A stretch of DNA of 64,000 nucleotides from Algoriphagus hitonicola (GCF_900113375.1 NZ_FOPC01000001.1:186001-250000), one strand, 5' to 3'; positions 36,172 through 46,033 are shown, numbered from the stretch's first letter. Translations and numbers: made by a program. Notes: generated from the letters alone by a model not told the origin.

Positions 36172-37272
36172 TCAATCCACTAACCAAATAAAATCACCGT
36201 ATCCTTCAGCTTCCATCTCGCCTTTAGGGATAAATTTCATCGCTGCCGAATTCATGCAATAGCGAAGTTGGGTAGGCTCAGGACCGTCGTAGAACACATG
36301 TCCCACATGGCTATTGCCCAGCTTGCTACGGACTTCGACCCGGCTCATTCCCATGCTTTTGTCTATTGGTTTATCGATGATGCGAGCATCGATCGGTTTG
36401 GTAAAGCTAGGCCAGCCTGAGCCTGATTCGTATTTGTCCCTAGAGCTAAATAATGGTGCTCCAGAAACGATGCACACATAGATTCCATCTTCTTTATTGC
36501 CGTTGTATTCATTTTGGAAGGCATATTCGGTCTCGTCTTCCATGGTAACTTCATACTGAAGAGTAGTCAGCGTTTCTTTGAGTTCAGCTTTCGATTTGGC
36601 CGGATACTTTTCAGCGCTGAGCTCAGGCCAATGTTCTTTGATAAAGGCATCTCTGCCACTGCCATTCCGATAGGCATAGTATTCAGTTGGATTTTTTTTG
36701 TAATAATCCTGATGATAATCTTCTGCCTCATAGAAGTTGGTGAACTTGATGATTGGAGTGGCCACAGGCTTGTCAAATTTTCCTGAATCATCCAATCGCT
36801 TTTTAGACTCTTCGGCTACTTTCTTTTGCTCGGCATCGTGGTAAAAAATGGCGGATTCGTATTGACTTCCCCGATCATAAAAGGAACCTCCGACGTCAGT
36901 TGGGTCATAGGTTTGCCAGAAAATATCCACCAATTCCGAATAGCTGATGACTTCGGGATCAAAGATGATTTGAACGGATTCGCGATGCGAGGTTTTTCCT
37001 CCACTGACTTCACCGTAAGTCGGATTTTTTTCTTTGCCACCGGCATAGCCTGACATCACGGAGACCACTCCGTCGAGATCTTCAAATGGAGCTTCCACGC
37101 ACCAAAAACATCCACCGGCAAAAGTGGCTTTTTCCGTTTTTCCGGAGAATTGTTCTGTTTTATCCCCCTCTGTGCTTGCCTGTTCATTGGATTGCTCTGG
37201 CGAGGTGCAGGCCATCAAAACAGCCAGAAAAAGCGATAGTATCATAGGATTTATTTTAAGGTGATATAGCAT
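36172..37272 (-). CDS. msrAB: Lipoprotein methionine sulfoxide reductase MsrA-MsrB fusion
   Basis: The 366 residues repair oxidised methionine in exported proteins. A lipoprotein signal ends in LMAC (Cys22). The MsrA domain carries the catalytic GGCFWCVEAPFE near residue 55, and the MsrB domain carries RYCMNSAAMKF near residue 339. The MsrB part lacks both zinc-binding Cys pairs (CIVSG and SKLGN in their place), so it is the zinc-free type. ATG 37245 is an alternative start with a shorter n-region. It is divergent from the barrel gene. Confidence 0.93.
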   Translation of the reverse strand: MLYHLKINPMILSLFLAVLMACTSPEQSNEQASTEGDKTEQFSGKTEKATFAGGCFWCVEAPFEDLDGVVSVMSGYAGGKEKNPTYGEVSGGKTSHRESVQIIFDPEVISYSELVDIFWQTYDPTDVGGSFYDRGSQYESAIFYHDAEQKKVAEESKKRLDDSGKFDKPVATPIIKFTNFYEAEDYHQDYYKKNPTEYYAYRNGSGRDAFIKEHWPELSAEKYPAKSKAELKETLTTLQYEVTMEDETEYAFQNEYNGNKEDGIYVCIVSGAPLFSSRDKYESGSGWPSFTKPIDARIIDKPIDKSMGMSRVEVRSKLGNSHVGHVFYDGPEPTQLRYCMNSAAMKFIPKGEMEAEGYGDFIWLVD

Positions 37273-37447
37273 GAATTAATTAATTAAATATTAGTTTCTA
37301 GAGTTTGGTCTTGTATTTGAAACTGGAAAGGAAACACCAAAGTTCGCCTTGTGTTTGGAGTCAGTTCTTAAGATTTACGAAATATCCATAAATATGGGAT
37401 TGACCCTGCTCTTGAAAAATGAATTTCGGTGGTTTAGCTACCAAAAT

Positions 37448-38053
37448 ATGACCAAAATGAAGAAATCACTGATAGTTTCTGGAGTTGTCGTTTTGTTTAT
37501 CTTTCAGGCATTCGCTGTTTTCGGACAGCAAGGATCCGGCCTAGGTGTAAAAGGGGGGATGAATTATAATACTTCTGGGAAATACTTCAAGGATGCCGAA
37601 TCCGTATGGAAGGATCCTTTAGGTGTGGTGGGGTACCACGCGGGTATTTTTTACACGATGAATTCCTATGACATCTACCTGAGACCAGAGTTGGTGTATA
37701 CCGAAACCCGATTCAATACGGGCTTGCAAGAGGCCGAAGCCAAGCGGATTGATGCACCGATTTTAGCTGGGATTCGCTTATTCAGAATCGTCAATGTGTT
37801 TGGCGGACCATCTTTTCATTATACACTTGAGGATAATTTTATTCCTGACAATTCGGAGGATTTCAACCGCCGCCTACGGATGGGCTATCAGTTTGGAATG
37901 GGCGTTTCCTTGGGGCCTGTGGGAGTGGACTTACGCTATGAGCGGGAATTCAATGATCAAAAATTTAAATTTGACCGGGTTTTTGGTCAGGATCAAAGCT
38001 TCCGTTCACAGCAAATTGTGCTGGCCGTTTCGCTACGGGTTTTTGGACCTTGA
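37448..38053 (+). CDS. Small outer-membrane beta-barrel protein (PorT/OmpW-like size)
   Basis: From ATG 37448 (or 37457) the 201 residues begin with a signal peptide (KKSLIVSGVVVLFIFQAFAV, cleavage after VFGQ). About eight amphipathic strands follow, with LGVKGGMNYNTSGKYF first and VLAVSLRVFG last. This is the outer membrane beta-barrel domain of the PF13568 kind. Function is unknown. The frame extends 33 codons upstream without signal features. Its stop is adjacent to the convergent SGNH gene. Confidence 0.7.
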   Translation: MTKMKKSLIVSGVVVLFIFQAFAVFGQQGSGLGVKGGMNYNTSGKYFKDAESVWKDPLGVVGYHAGIFYTMNSYDIYLRPELVYTETRFNTGLQEAEAKRIDAPILAGIRLFRIVNVFGGPSFHYTLEDNFIPDNSEDFNRRLRMGYQFGMGVSLGPVGVDLRYEREFNDQKFKFDRVFGQDQSFRSQQIVLAVSLRVFGP

Positions 38054-38707
38054 TCAATCAAAGTAAGGCTTAAAAATCGATTCCCATATTTGATATCCTT
38101 CGGCATTTAAATGCAGCTGATCATTGAGGTAAAGCTCGGGTCTGGGCTGTCCGTTGGTATCTGTCAAAGCAGCCCAAGTATCCACAAAATTCACTTTTTC
38201 TTTTCTTTTTGAAAGTTGTAGGAGTTGTTGATTCAAATTCCGGTATTGGGATTCCTTTTCCCAGCGACTTGGACTGGGTTTAGCACCGATCAAATAAATT
38301 TCTGTCTGAGGGTTGGCTAGATGAATCCGGCTAATTATATCCTCAAAAGTTTCCATGATTTCCTCGGTTGGGACATCTGCCCAGATGTCATTGTCTCCTT
38401 CATAAATAAAAACTCGGGCTGGCTCATATTTCAAGACCAAAGGAAACAAATGGCGCTGAAGGTCCTTTGCCTGGGATCCTCCAAATCCAGTGTTGAGAAG
38501 TTCATGGTTAGGAAAAGTTTCAGCCAAATCACTCCACATTCGGATTGTAGAACTCCCCGTGAAAATAGTGGAGCCTGGAGCCCAAACTAAGCTGTCAATT
38601 TTCTCTGTGAGTTTTCTAACTTCCTGATCAAAGGTATTGGTTTGGCAAAATCCAATCTGCAGCGAAAGAAGGATTAGGTAGCTGAATAAGCCGATGAATT
38701 TTTTCAT
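38054..38707 (-). CDS. SGNH/GDSL-family hydrolase, exported
   Basis: The 217 residues start with a signal peptide (KKFIGLFSYLILLSLQIGFC). The hydrolase blocks are FTGSSTIRMW (nucleophile Ser in block I), NTGFGGSQAKDL (block II Gly), YEGDNDIW (block III Asn) and NDQLHLNAEGY (Asp and His of block V). It is probably an esterase on acetylated sugars or lipids; the substrate is unknown. Confidence 0.82.
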   Translation of the reverse strand: MKKFIGLFSYLILLSLQIGFCQTNTFDQEVRKLTEKIDSLVWAPGSTIFTGSSTIRMWSDLAETFPNHELLNTGFGGSQAKDLQRHLFPLVLKYEPARVFIYEGDNDIWADVPTEEIMETFEDIISRIHLANPQTEIYLIGAKPSPSRWEKESQYRNLNQQLLQLSKRKEKVNFVDTWAALTDTNGQPRPELYLNDQLHLNAEGYQIWESIFKPYFD

Positions 38708-38927
38708 AGATCAAACATAATCTAAAATCAGGCATGTGCAAAACCGATCATCCCCTGCTCATATTCGTACAGGATGGACATTCTTCCTTTTTGTCCAAAT
38801 TGTTTTTGATCCTCCAGAAATGCCATTCTATCCCTGTATTGGGGCAATTGTCCCTAGGTCAATCTGATAGGATGTTTTTGGTGAGATTTTAGCGTTTAAA
38901 ATTCAGACCAAACATAAAATCTTACCT

Positions 38928-40028
38928 ATGAACAATTTAACCCAATTTTTCTGGTTTTGCAGCGGTGCTAATTTTTCCATTCTCAAGCGGACTCCAACCG
39001 AATCGAATAAATATGTCGGGATCGGAGCTACGGTATTTTTTACCGGCGTATTGGCAGCCTTAGCTGCTGGTTATGCCTTGTTTACGGTGTTCCAAAGCTT
39101 GATCCCATCCATCGGTTTTGGGTTGCTTTGGGGCTTGATGATCTTTAATCTGGATCGATTTATCGTATCGAGTATGCGTAAAAAAGAAAATGCATGGGCT
39201 GAGTGGAAGCTGGCGATTCCGAGGTTGGTCTTGGCCGTACTGTTGGCATTAGTGATTTCTAAGCCGCTGGAATTGAAAATGTTTGAGCGGGAGATTAATC
39301 GAAAACTGGACGAGAAAAGGACGGAATTTATCGCAGAATCCAAGGCTAACTTGGCTAGAGGATTCCCTGAAATACAAGCTTTGGAAGCTAAAATTGATAC
39401 CCTAAAGTCAGAAGTTTCTGATGCGGAGAACTTTCGGGATCAGGTTCAACAGGGATATGATGCAGAGCGCTTTGGAGAGAAAACAAGTGGAACCAGTGGG
39501 ATTGTCGGACTAGGTACCAATGCCAAGAAGAAGGAAGAGCAGCTGGATGCTGCACAGCTGGCACTGGAGCAATTGAGAATTAGAAATCAAATTCGAATTG
39601 ACACCATTGAAACCCAGATTCGTGAATTTATGGCTCTGCGTCAAGCTGAATTTGAAAAGCAGCAACCCGGAATCGAAGGCTTTGATGGACTGGCAGCCCG
39701 AATGGATGCACTGTCGATTTTGACCACCGAAAGTTCCGCAATGGCGATGGCCAACGTCTTTATCATGTTACTTTTTATAGCGATCGAGACAGCGCCGATT
39801 TTCGTCAAATTGATTTCGCCGCGCGGACCCTATGATGAACTTTTGGAATTGCACGAAGATCGCGTCAAGCTTTTTAAAGGTGAGAAATGGACGATTGCCA
39901 AAGGAGAATCCGAGGCTCGTGTAGGTTATTTTCAGGAAACACTTTTTTATGCTACTGATTTGAAAAAGGAGAAAACCAATCGGAAAAATCGAGCTGAAAC
40001 TGATCGGGAATTGGCAAATTGGGATTGA
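38928..40028 (+). CDS. DUF4407 membrane protein
   Basis: The 366 residues have two helices near 30-75, a third around 95-115, a long charged coiled-coil stretch at about 120-260, then a fourth helix around 280-300 and a cytoplasmic tail. The N-terminus FFWFCSGANFSILKR and the segment IFNLDRFIVSSMRKK are typical of DUF4407. The function of the family is not established. It is monocistronic with its own 220-bp upstream region, which includes the dyad GGGGCAATTGTCCC at 38841-38854. Confidence 0.75.
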   Translation: MNNLTQFFWFCSGANFSILKRTPTESNKYVGIGATVFFTGVLAALAAGYALFTVFQSLIPSIGFGLLWGLMIFNLDRFIVSSMRKKENAWAEWKLAIPRLVLAVLLALVISKPLELKMFEREINRKLDEKRTEFIAESKANLARGFPEIQALEAKIDTLKSEVSDAENFRDQVQQGYDAERFGEKTSGTSGIVGLGTNAKKKEEQLDAAQLALEQLRIRNQIRIDTIETQIREFMALRQAEFEKQQPGIEGFDGLAARMDALSILTTESSAMAMANVFIMLLFIAIETAPIFVKLISPRGPYDELLELHEDRVKLFKGEKWTIAKGESEARVGYFQETLFYATDLKKEKTNRKNRAETDRELANWD

Positions 40029-40060
40029 AAAAGCGAAGAAAATGAGAGAGTTGCTTTGAA

Positions 40061-40095
40061 TTACGTATAAATATTTTTTTCTTTACGGTATAAAT
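40061..40095 (+). promoter_or_regulatory. Direct-repeat operator candidate of the PIN toxin-antitoxin pair
   Basis: TTACGTATAAAT (40061-40072) and TTACGGTATAAAT (40083-40095) are near-identical direct repeats, 22 bp apart from start to start, about two helical turns. They lie just upstream of the antitoxin ATG. Ribbon-helix-helix antitoxins usually repress their own promoter through such repeats. Confidence 0.45.
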
Positions 40096-40109
40096 TAATT
40101 GAGAGTGCC

Positions 40110-40367
40110 ATGGATACTAAAATCACTTTGTCTTTTAATAAAGACATCATCAACAGAGCCAAGGATTTTGCCGATCAAAATAACATCAGCCTTTCTAGGC
40201 TGACGGAGTTTCTTTATGCTCAAATGACTTCCAAAAATTACCAATCGTTGGAGGAGCTACCGATTGCTGATTGGGTAAATATGGTGTCTGAGGGTGAGGT
40301 AGAATATAAGCGCTCGCCATCGAGTCGAAAAGCAATGAAAGATGAGTTTTTTGGTAGCAAAAAATGA
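40110..40367 (+). CDS. DUF6364-type antitoxin
   Basis: The 85 residues begin with MDTKITLSFNKDIINRAKDF followed by a helix ISLSRLTEFLYAQM, the ribbon-helix-helix layout of DUF6364 antitoxins. The C-terminal third (VEYKRSPSSRKAMKDEFF) would wrap the toxin. It overlaps the PIN toxin start by four bases. Confidence 0.8.
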   Translation: MDTKITLSFNKDIINRAKDFADQNNISLSRLTEFLYAQMTSKNYQSLEELPIADWVNMVSEGEVEYKRSPSSRKAMKDEFFGSKK

Positions 40368-40780
40368 AGGTTTTTCTCGATGCGAATGTTTTGGTTTCTG
40401 TATTAAATAAGGAATATCCGCTTTTTCCGCATTCGGCGCGAATCGTAAGTTTGGCTGATAACCTAAGCTATCAACTTTTTACGACCCCCATTTGCTTGGC
40501 AATCGCCTTCTATTTTGCAGAGAAAAAAAGTGGAGCGGGTCTTGCCAAACGGAAAATGGAAATTCTTTCTTCCAAGCTTCATATTGCTTCGGTCGATTCA
40601 GTAGTGGTTTCTCGAGCAGTTTCTGATCCTAGTGTAGTTGATTTCGAGGATGGTTTGGAGTATTATTCCGCTTTGCTGCATGATTGTCAAGCCATCATCA
40701 CCGAGGACTCGGAAGGCTTTTATTTTTCTGAGATTCCCGTATTTGGATGTAGGAAGTTTTTGGATGAAGTGGTGTTTTGA
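40364..40780 (+). CDS. PIN-domain toxin (VapC-like ribonuclease)
   Basis: The 138 residues show the PIN acidic residues in MKVFLDANVLVSVL (Asp6), a central Glu in YFAEKKSG, and the distal Asp in VDFEDGLEYYSAL and ITEDSEGF. PIN toxins cleave tRNA or rRNA. The antitoxin precedes it with an ATGA overlap, so the pair is translationally coupled. Confidence 0.85.
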   Translation: MKVFLDANVLVSVLNKEYPLFPHSARIVSLADNLSYQLFTTPICLAIAFYFAEKKSGAGLAKRKMEILSSKLHIASVDSVVVSRAVSDPSVVDFEDGLEYYSALLHDCQAIITEDSEGFYFSEIPVFGCRKFLDEVVF

Positions 40781-40817
40781 ACCGGCAACCATCTAACGAC
40801 TTTGAACTTTTGGATGC

Positions 40818-41567
40818 TTATTTCATAGCCATTTGATCCAACTGTTCCATTGTTTTGCTGACGGATTTCCATTCTGCGAATGCTACGATTTTGATCAAAA
40901 AACCCAAGAGTTTTCCGGGATTGATGAGTTTGTTAGCCAATGCTGAGATGTTTTTGTCCCGGCCTTGAATTTGAAATTCCTTGTCAGGGTCTGTATGGTA
41001 TTCACCTGCATATTTCCAAGCACCGTCCCGTGCTAGCTGAATGGAAAAGTTGAGCAGCATTTCATCTTTGCCCTTAGCCAATGGAATTAACCAGCCAAAA
41101 ATCGGAGAAATCAGGCTGATATTAGCTTTGACACCATCGATCAGTTCGGCGAGAATTTCATTGATTTTATCAAAATCGGCTTTGATGTCCAATAGATTTT
41201 TTCCGTTCATGGTTTCTGAAGCAGCAATTCCTAAATCCAAATTAATATGCGCATTGATTCCCAAAAAAAGGTGTTGCAAAACCAAGTACTTGGGATTTTC
41301 ACTTGCTTCAAAGGCTATTTTCCAACTTTGAGTCGGAGTTTGTCCCGATTTCCAAAGATCATAAGCTAGGATGAAGCGCTGGGCAAAAAGCACGTCCAGC
41401 AATTCCATTCGCGGATTATCCAGAAATTCCCCTGCCAAGATCCCGTCTCGGATTCTACGGGTGACTTGCCGGTAGAGAATAGCAAAGTAACCCATGCGGC
41501 TTTGGGTTTGATGGCATTCGGAAACGATTTGATCCATCCGGATTAGGACGTCGTTGATTGTCGTCAT
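40818..41567 (-). CDS. DUF5995-like helical protein
   Basis: The 249 residues are almost wholly helical with no signal or membrane span. Segments RFILAYDLWKSG, LFLGINAHINLDLG and the aromatic WKIAFEAS resemble DUF5995, as I recall it. The INAHINLD segment with spaced His/Asp could bind metal. Its function is unknown. It begins three bases after the VIT1 gene stop and is probably cotranscribed. Confidence 0.6.
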   Translation of the reverse strand: MTTINDVLIRMDQIVSECHQTQSRMGYFAILYRQVTRRIRDGILAGEFLDNPRMELLDVLFAQRFILAYDLWKSGQTPTQSWKIAFEASENPKYLVLQHLFLGINAHINLDLGIAASETMNGKNLLDIKADFDKINEILAELIDGVKANISLISPIFGWLIPLAKGKDEMLLNFSIQLARDGAWKYAGEYHTDPDKEFQIQGRDKNISALANKLINPGKLLGFLIKIVAFAEWKSVSKTMEQLDQMAMK

Positions 41568-41570
41568 AGA

Positions 41571-42296
41571 TCAATTGATAAAAAATCCTTCTAATAAATC
41601 CCCAACATAGTAAGCGACCAACGCGGCCAGTAGACCGAGACCGACAGTTTCTACAATACTTCTGAATGTGGAGGTTTGATTTGTCCAGCTTTTCATCCAT
41701 CCAACTAGAAGAAATGCAAATCCAGTCAAAATACTGGTATATAGAAATATATGTTGATTGATTGGGCTAAAAAAATCAATTAAATAAACAAAAAGAGGGA
41801 TGAAGCCCACCAAAACAAAAGACACAAGTGTAGCTAATCCGATTTTGAATGGACTCTTGTTTTCTTCCATCATTTCCAATTCGTCCTTCATCATTTCGGC
41901 CACCCAAAGGTCTTTGTTGGAGCAAATCTGATGCACGACCTGATCGAGCAAATCTCCTTTGAATCCTTTGGCAGCGTAGATTTCCCGGATTTCTTCCTTC
42001 TCTTTTTCAGGAATATTTTCCACTTCCCAATATTCTATTTTTTCATGCTTTTTGAAGTTTTCCTGATCTGTTTTGGCTGAAAGGTAGGCGCCAACTGACA
42101 TTGAAAATCCATCTGCCAGAAGATTAGCAAAGCCCAAAATCAAAATAATTCCAGTATCCAAATCGGCCCCAAACCCACCAGCGACAACTGCAAAAGTGGT
42201 TACGGCTCCATCAATACCTCCGTAAACAAACTCCCGCATGTACTCCTGCAGCTTTCCCAGTTTCCGGTTTTGGCCATGAATTTCTAGTTCGCTCAT
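41571..42296 (-). CDS. VIT1/CCC1-family metal transporter
   Basis: The 241-residue protein has the family start REFVYGGIDGAVTTFAVVAG and GFANLLADGFSMSVGAYLSA in the first two helices. A cytoplasmic, Glu-rich metal-binding stretch follows (WEVENIPEKEKEEIREIY, MMKDELEMMEE), then three more helices. Family members move Fe2+ or Mn2+ out of the cytosol or into vesicles. It heads a two-gene leftward unit with the DUF5995 gene. Confidence 0.85.
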   Translation of the reverse strand: MSELEIHGQNRKLGKLQEYMREFVYGGIDGAVTTFAVVAGGFGADLDTGIILILGFANLLADGFSMSVGAYLSAKTDQENFKKHEKIEYWEVENIPEKEKEEIREIYAAKGFKGDLLDQVVHQICSNKDLWVAEMMKDELEMMEENKSPFKIGLATLVSFVLVGFIPLFVYLIDFFSPINQHIFLYTSILTGFAFLLVGWMKSWTNQTSTFRSIVETVGLGLLAALVAYYVGDLLEGFFIN

Positions 42297-42396
42297 AGAT
42301 TTTGGGTAAAGTAAAAATTGCTTGAGCTATGAATATAAGAAATTATGAATATCCGTAATTCTGCAAGTAGCCAAATATTCTTTGATAATCGGGTTG

Positions 42397-42422
42397 GAAG
42401 ACCGATGTCCGAAGACCGAAGT
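42397..42422. repeat. Short GACCGA/TCCGAA intergenic repeat
   Basis: A 26-bp stretch reads as imperfect tandem copies of GAAGACCGATGTCC. From memory, similar strings are dispersed between genes in Cyclobacteriaceae. The rest of the 42297-42555 gap shows nothing else. Confidence 0.3.
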
Positions 42423-42555
42423 TTGCTCAAAGTGAACTTTCAAGCTGATTTTTGGTGGTTTAATTTCTTTACTGGCAAAGAAGCGGATAATTAGATAAGA
42501 AATATTGGAGTTTAGATATTCAGCTAGTCGATAAAAACTAATTAACCTTAAGCTC

Positions 42556-42951
42556 TTATGGGTTCAAAACTTCCTCGCCGGTTTTAGTAGGTTCGAGATT
42601 TTCAATTTCTTCCATAGTAAACATTCTGGATCGGATCATAAAACGGATACCCATTGGGATTTCGATCGAAAAACTGCTTCCTCTTCCGGGGGTAATATCC
42701 AAAGTCAGCTGGGTGTGTTTCCAATATTCAAACTGATCTGCGGACATGAAAAAATCACAACCATAGACTTCTCCCAGCCAAATATCCTGAGACCCGACTT
42801 TGAAATCTCCTTTTTCGAAACACATCGGTGAAGAACCGTCACAGCAACCTCCGCTTTGGTGAAACATCAGCTCCCCGCCGAATCGCTTTCTTAAGGTATC
42901 AATGGTTTCTTTTGCGGCATCAGTGATTAGGACTCTTTTGGTATAAGTCAT
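42556..42951 (-). CDS. DUF779 protein
   Basis: The 131 residues include a conserved cysteine cluster GGCCDGSSPMCFEKGDF near residues 36-51, YGCDFFMSADQFEYWKHTQL and a C-terminal GRGSSFSIEIP segment. DUF779 proteins are genetic companions of NAD-dependent aldehyde dehydrogenases, and here the aldehyde dehydrogenase gene lies 74 bp upstream on the same strand. A metal or thiol role in maintaining that enzyme is inference. Confidence 0.82.
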   Translation of the reverse strand: MTYTKRVLITDAAKETIDTLRKRFGGELMFHQSGGCCDGSSPMCFEKGDFKVGSQDIWLGEVYGCDFFMSADQFEYWKHTQLTLDITPGRGSSFSIEIPMGIRFMIRSRMFTMEEIENLEPTKTGEEVLNP

Positions 42952-43025
42952 GGGTTTTTGAGTTTTTTAAGCATTAAAAGGCGGGGTTTATTTTCCCCGC
43001 CTCTGATCCAAAGAAATGGTCAATT

Positions 43026-44552
43026 CTAGAAGAATCCTAATTTCTGCTTACTATATGAAATCAACATATTTTTGGTTTGACGGTAATGATTGAGCATCAT
43101 CAGATGATTTTCACGACCAAATCCGGATTTCTTGTAGCCCCCAAATGGCGCATGAGCTGGATAGGCATGGTAACAATTGACCCAAACTCGGCCTGCCTTG
43201 ATTGCTCTTGGTACCTGATAGAGCTCGTGTGCATCTCTTGACCAAAGTCCAGCGCCTAGTCCATACATCGTGTCATTGGCGATTTCGATGGCTTCCTCGG
43301 TGGTTTTGAAGGTGGTCACACAGGTCACCGGCCCAAAGATTTCCTCCTGAAATACCCGCATTTTATTATGGCCTTTGAGAATAGTCGGCTGTACGTAGTA
43401 TCCATTTTCCAGTCCGGAATTCAAACCGGCTTTAGCTCCGCCCGTCAAAACGGTAGCTCCTTCCTCTTTTCCGATTTCGATGTAGGAAAGAATTTTCTCA
43501 TACTGATCATTAGAAGCTTGAGCACCCATCATGGTGTCCTCCGCAAGTGGATGTCCCATTTTAATGGCTTTTGTTCGTGCAATCACCTTTTCCATAAAGA
43601 CATCATATATGTCTTCATGAACCAAAATTCTCGATGGACAAGTACATACTTCTCCTTGGTTGAGGGCAAACATGACCGCGCCCTCCACACATTTGTCAAA
43701 GAAGTCATCGTCGGCATCAGCGATTGATTTCATGAAAATATTTGGGGATTTACCGCCTAGTTCCATCGTGACTGGGATGAGATTTTCAGATGCATACTGC
43801 ATGATGAGTCGTCCCGTGGTGGTTTCTCCGGTGAAAGCTACTTTAGCCACCCTGGATGAAGTGGCTAAAGGCTTGCCCGCTTCAGGTCCAAATCCAGTCA
43901 CAACATTCAATACTCCTGCTGGAAGCACTTCTGAGATCAGTTCCATCAAGACCATAATGCTGGTCGGCGTTTGTTCTGCAGGCTTCACGACGGTACAGCA
44001 ACCGGCAGCTAGGGCAGGTGCAATTTTCCAGGTAGCCATCAGCAGCGGAAAGTTCCAAGGAATAATTTGCCCTACGACTCCGAGAGGCTCGCTGAGTGCG
44101 ATGCTTACAGTATGCTCATCATGTTCTGAAATCGAGCTTTCGTCAGCTCTTATAACTCCTGCAAAATAGCGGAAGTGATCCACACAAAGCGGAAGGTCAG
44201 CAGCTCTTGTTTCTCTAAGAGCTTTGCCATTATCCATGGTTTCGATCCGGGCGAGCATTTCAAGATTTTGTTCGATGACGTCAGCGATTTTATTTAGGAC
44301 TCTCGAACGCTCGGCCGCGGAAGTTTTGGACCAAGTTTTAAAAGCCTCATGTGCAGCGTCCAAAGCTTTCTCAATATCTTCCTTATTTCCTCTGGCAGCT
44401 TTCGAAAAAACCGATCCGTCAACTGGCGATATATTGTCAAAATATTCTCCGCTGCTGGGAGCTACCCACTTTCCGCCGATAAAATGATCGTATTTTTCTT
44501 TTACTTGTGGCCTTTCTACTGGAGTGGCCTGTGATAATGTTAGTGTACTCAT
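43026..44552 (-). CDS. NAD-dependent aldehyde dehydrogenase
   Basis: The 508 residues oxidise aldehydes to acids. The substrate-binding and catalytic blocks are [32 protein letters not shown] (general-base Glu) and [11 protein letters not shown] (nucleophile Cys), with [10 protein letters not shown] late. It groups with the acetaldehyde/AldB-ExaC branch by length and by pairing with DUF779. The divergent AraC gene across a 167-bp region is the probable activator. Confidence 0.93.
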   Translation of the reverse strand: MSTLTLSQATPVERPQVKEKYDHFIGGKWVAPSSGEYFDNISPVDGSVFSKAARGNKEDIEKALDAAHEAFKTWSKTSAAERSRVLNKIADVIEQNLEMLARIETMDNGKALRETRAADLPLCVDHFRYFAGVIRADESSISEHDEHTVSIALSEPLGVVGQIIPWNFPLLMATWKIAPALAAGCCTVVKPAEQTPTSIMVLMELISEVLPAGVLNVVTGFGPEAGKPLATSSRVAKVAFTGETTTGRLIMQYASENLIPVTMELGGKSPNIFMKSIADADDDFFDKCVEGAVMFALNQGEVCTCPSRILVHEDIYDVFMEKVIARTKAIKMGHPLAEDTMMGAQASNDQYEKILSYIEIGKEEGATVLTGGAKAGLNSGLENGYYVQPTILKGHNKMRVFQEEIFGPVTCVTTFKTTEEAIEIANDTMYGLGAGLWSRDAHELYQVPRAIKAGRVWVNCYHAYPAHAPFGGYKKSGFGRENHLMMLNHYRQTKNMLISYSKQKLGFF

Positions 44553-44719
44553 TTTTCAGTTATTTTGGTTTTAATCAAAATTGCAGAATTAATACTTGAA
44601 AAAATGACACGAGATGCGCAAACAATGTCACTGAATTGCTGATTTACTATTTTTAAGAAAAAATCACCTATCAACCGCAATCCAGCACTTTTATAGTCAG
44701 ATTGTTATTGGTAAATTAC

Positions 44720-45649
44720 ATGATGTCCCAAAGTAACTTTATCTCTGGAGTGCCTTGGAGAAATCCCAAGGACTTGAAAACTCTCGTCGAAAACCGTACA
44801 ACTTACACCTTAGAGGATTGTGAGCTGAATATTTTTGAAACGCATCAGGAAGCCGCTGATGTCAATCTTGTATTTGGTGATTTGGTGCTGACCACCATGC
44901 TGAAGGGTAAAAAAGTCATGCATCTCTTTGATAAGCCGGGTTTCGATTATTTGCCTGGCGAATCGGTTATCGTTCCTCCCAATGAGGTTATGAAAATTGA
45001 TTTTCCAGAAGCAAAATGGGAAAATCCAACGCAATGCATTGCACTCTCGATCTCAAAAGAAATGATCGAAAATACATTCAATATGCTCAATGAGCGATTT
45101 TCAAATCGGGTACTAACGCAAGAGTGGGGATTGGACTTGAGTTATTTTCACCTGATCAATACCAATGAATTGAGCGAAATCATCAATCGATTTATTAAAA
45201 TAGGAGTGAAGGAACGTTCCCGAGAAAAAGATTTGATTGCTTCCTTGGCGCTAAAAGAACTCTTGATCCGATTGAGTCAGACTCAGGCCAGAGATATGCT
45301 CGAAAAGACCTACAAACAACTCGCTTCTGGAAATAGACTGGCCTATGTGGTTGATTATATCAAGCAGCGGATTCGTGAAGAGTTGAGTTTGGAGGAGCTT
45401 GCAAATCAAGCTTGTATGAGTAAGGCTCATTTTCTCCGGAGTTTCAAACAAGAGCTAGGTTTAACACCGATGGAATATGTGCTTAAAGAACGGCTTAAAC
45501 TGGCCAAAAACTATTTGAAATTAGGAGGCTTCCAAATCAAAGAAGTCGCGATAATGGCTGGATTTAAAAATATCAGCTATTTCATTCGGGCATTCAAGCA
45601 GGAATTTGGGAAAACCCCAAAAGTATATCAAACTGGCTTGGCGGGGTAG
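44720..45649 (+). CDS. AraC-family transcriptional regulator
   Basis: The 309 residues from ATG 44720 have an N-terminal sensing part of about 200 residues. Two helix-turn-helix units follow (LSLEELANQACMSKAHFLR and IKEVAIMAGFKNISYFIRAF) with the AraC signature ending FGKTPKVYQ. It is divergent from the aldehyde dehydrogenase-DUF779 pair and most likely controls it in response to an aldehyde or alcohol. ATG 44723 is equally possible. Confidence 0.88.
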   Translation: MMSQSNFISGVPWRNPKDLKTLVENRTTYTLEDCELNIFETHQEAADVNLVFGDLVLTTMLKGKKVMHLFDKPGFDYLPGESVIVPPNEVMKIDFPEAKWENPTQCIALSISKEMIENTFNMLNERFSNRVLTQEWGLDLSYFHLINTNELSEIINRFIKIGVKERSREKDLIASLALKELLIRLSQTQARDMLEKTYKQLASGNRLAYVVDYIKQRIREELSLEELANQACMSKAHFLRSFKQELGLTPMEYVLKERLKLAKNYLKLGGFQIKEVAIMAGFKNISYFIRAFKQEFGKTPKVYQTGLAG

Positions 45650-46033
45650 CTTGATGTTGCCGCTTTAAAGACACTTTGCTCATGGAGATCAGGATTTTTT
45701 AAAAATTCTCAAAAAATTATTTACTGATTTTATGTATTTCTAATCATTTTCCTTAAGTTTAATAAATTTTGGTACTCAAAAAAGTTACTCAATCAATTTG
45801 TTTACCAAATTTTATATGGTTTTAATCCATTAACAATAGACCCACTTAGAGAGCTTATTTTCGAATAAGCTCTCTTTTTTTATGCCTAGTTTTTAATATT
45901 TTTTGAGGAAATAAAGAAAGGTGGTTTAAAATAAAACCTAATTTTTCAAAAATTATGTTGTATAATAAAAATCTGGTTTGATATCTGTAAATTTTATTGT
46001 CTAAATTATATTTTGTTTTTAATGTCGGATATA
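45650..46033. other. AT-rich intergenic region after the AraC gene
   Basis: No convincing gene is seen. A leftward 71-codon frame at 45855-46070 is low-complexity and overlaps two terminators. The notable elements are the plus-strand terminator at 45848-45881, about 200 bp after the AraC stop, and the peroxiredoxin terminator just to the right. Confidence 0.4.
45848..45881 (+). terminator. Strong plus-strand terminator with a TTCG tetraloop
   Basis: A perfect 12-bp stem (AGAGAGCTTATT with AATAAGCTCTCT) closes on TTCG and is followed by seven T residues. It lies 198 bp beyond the AraC stop. It may end an AraC 3' untranslated region or a separate small RNA. Confidence 0.85.

Noticed and set aside
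44610..44636. TGACA/TGTCA sequences between the aldehyde dehydrogenase and AraC genes as a CRP-type site
   Set aside because: The arms are about 16 bp apart and do not form the GTGA-N6-TCAC arrangement.
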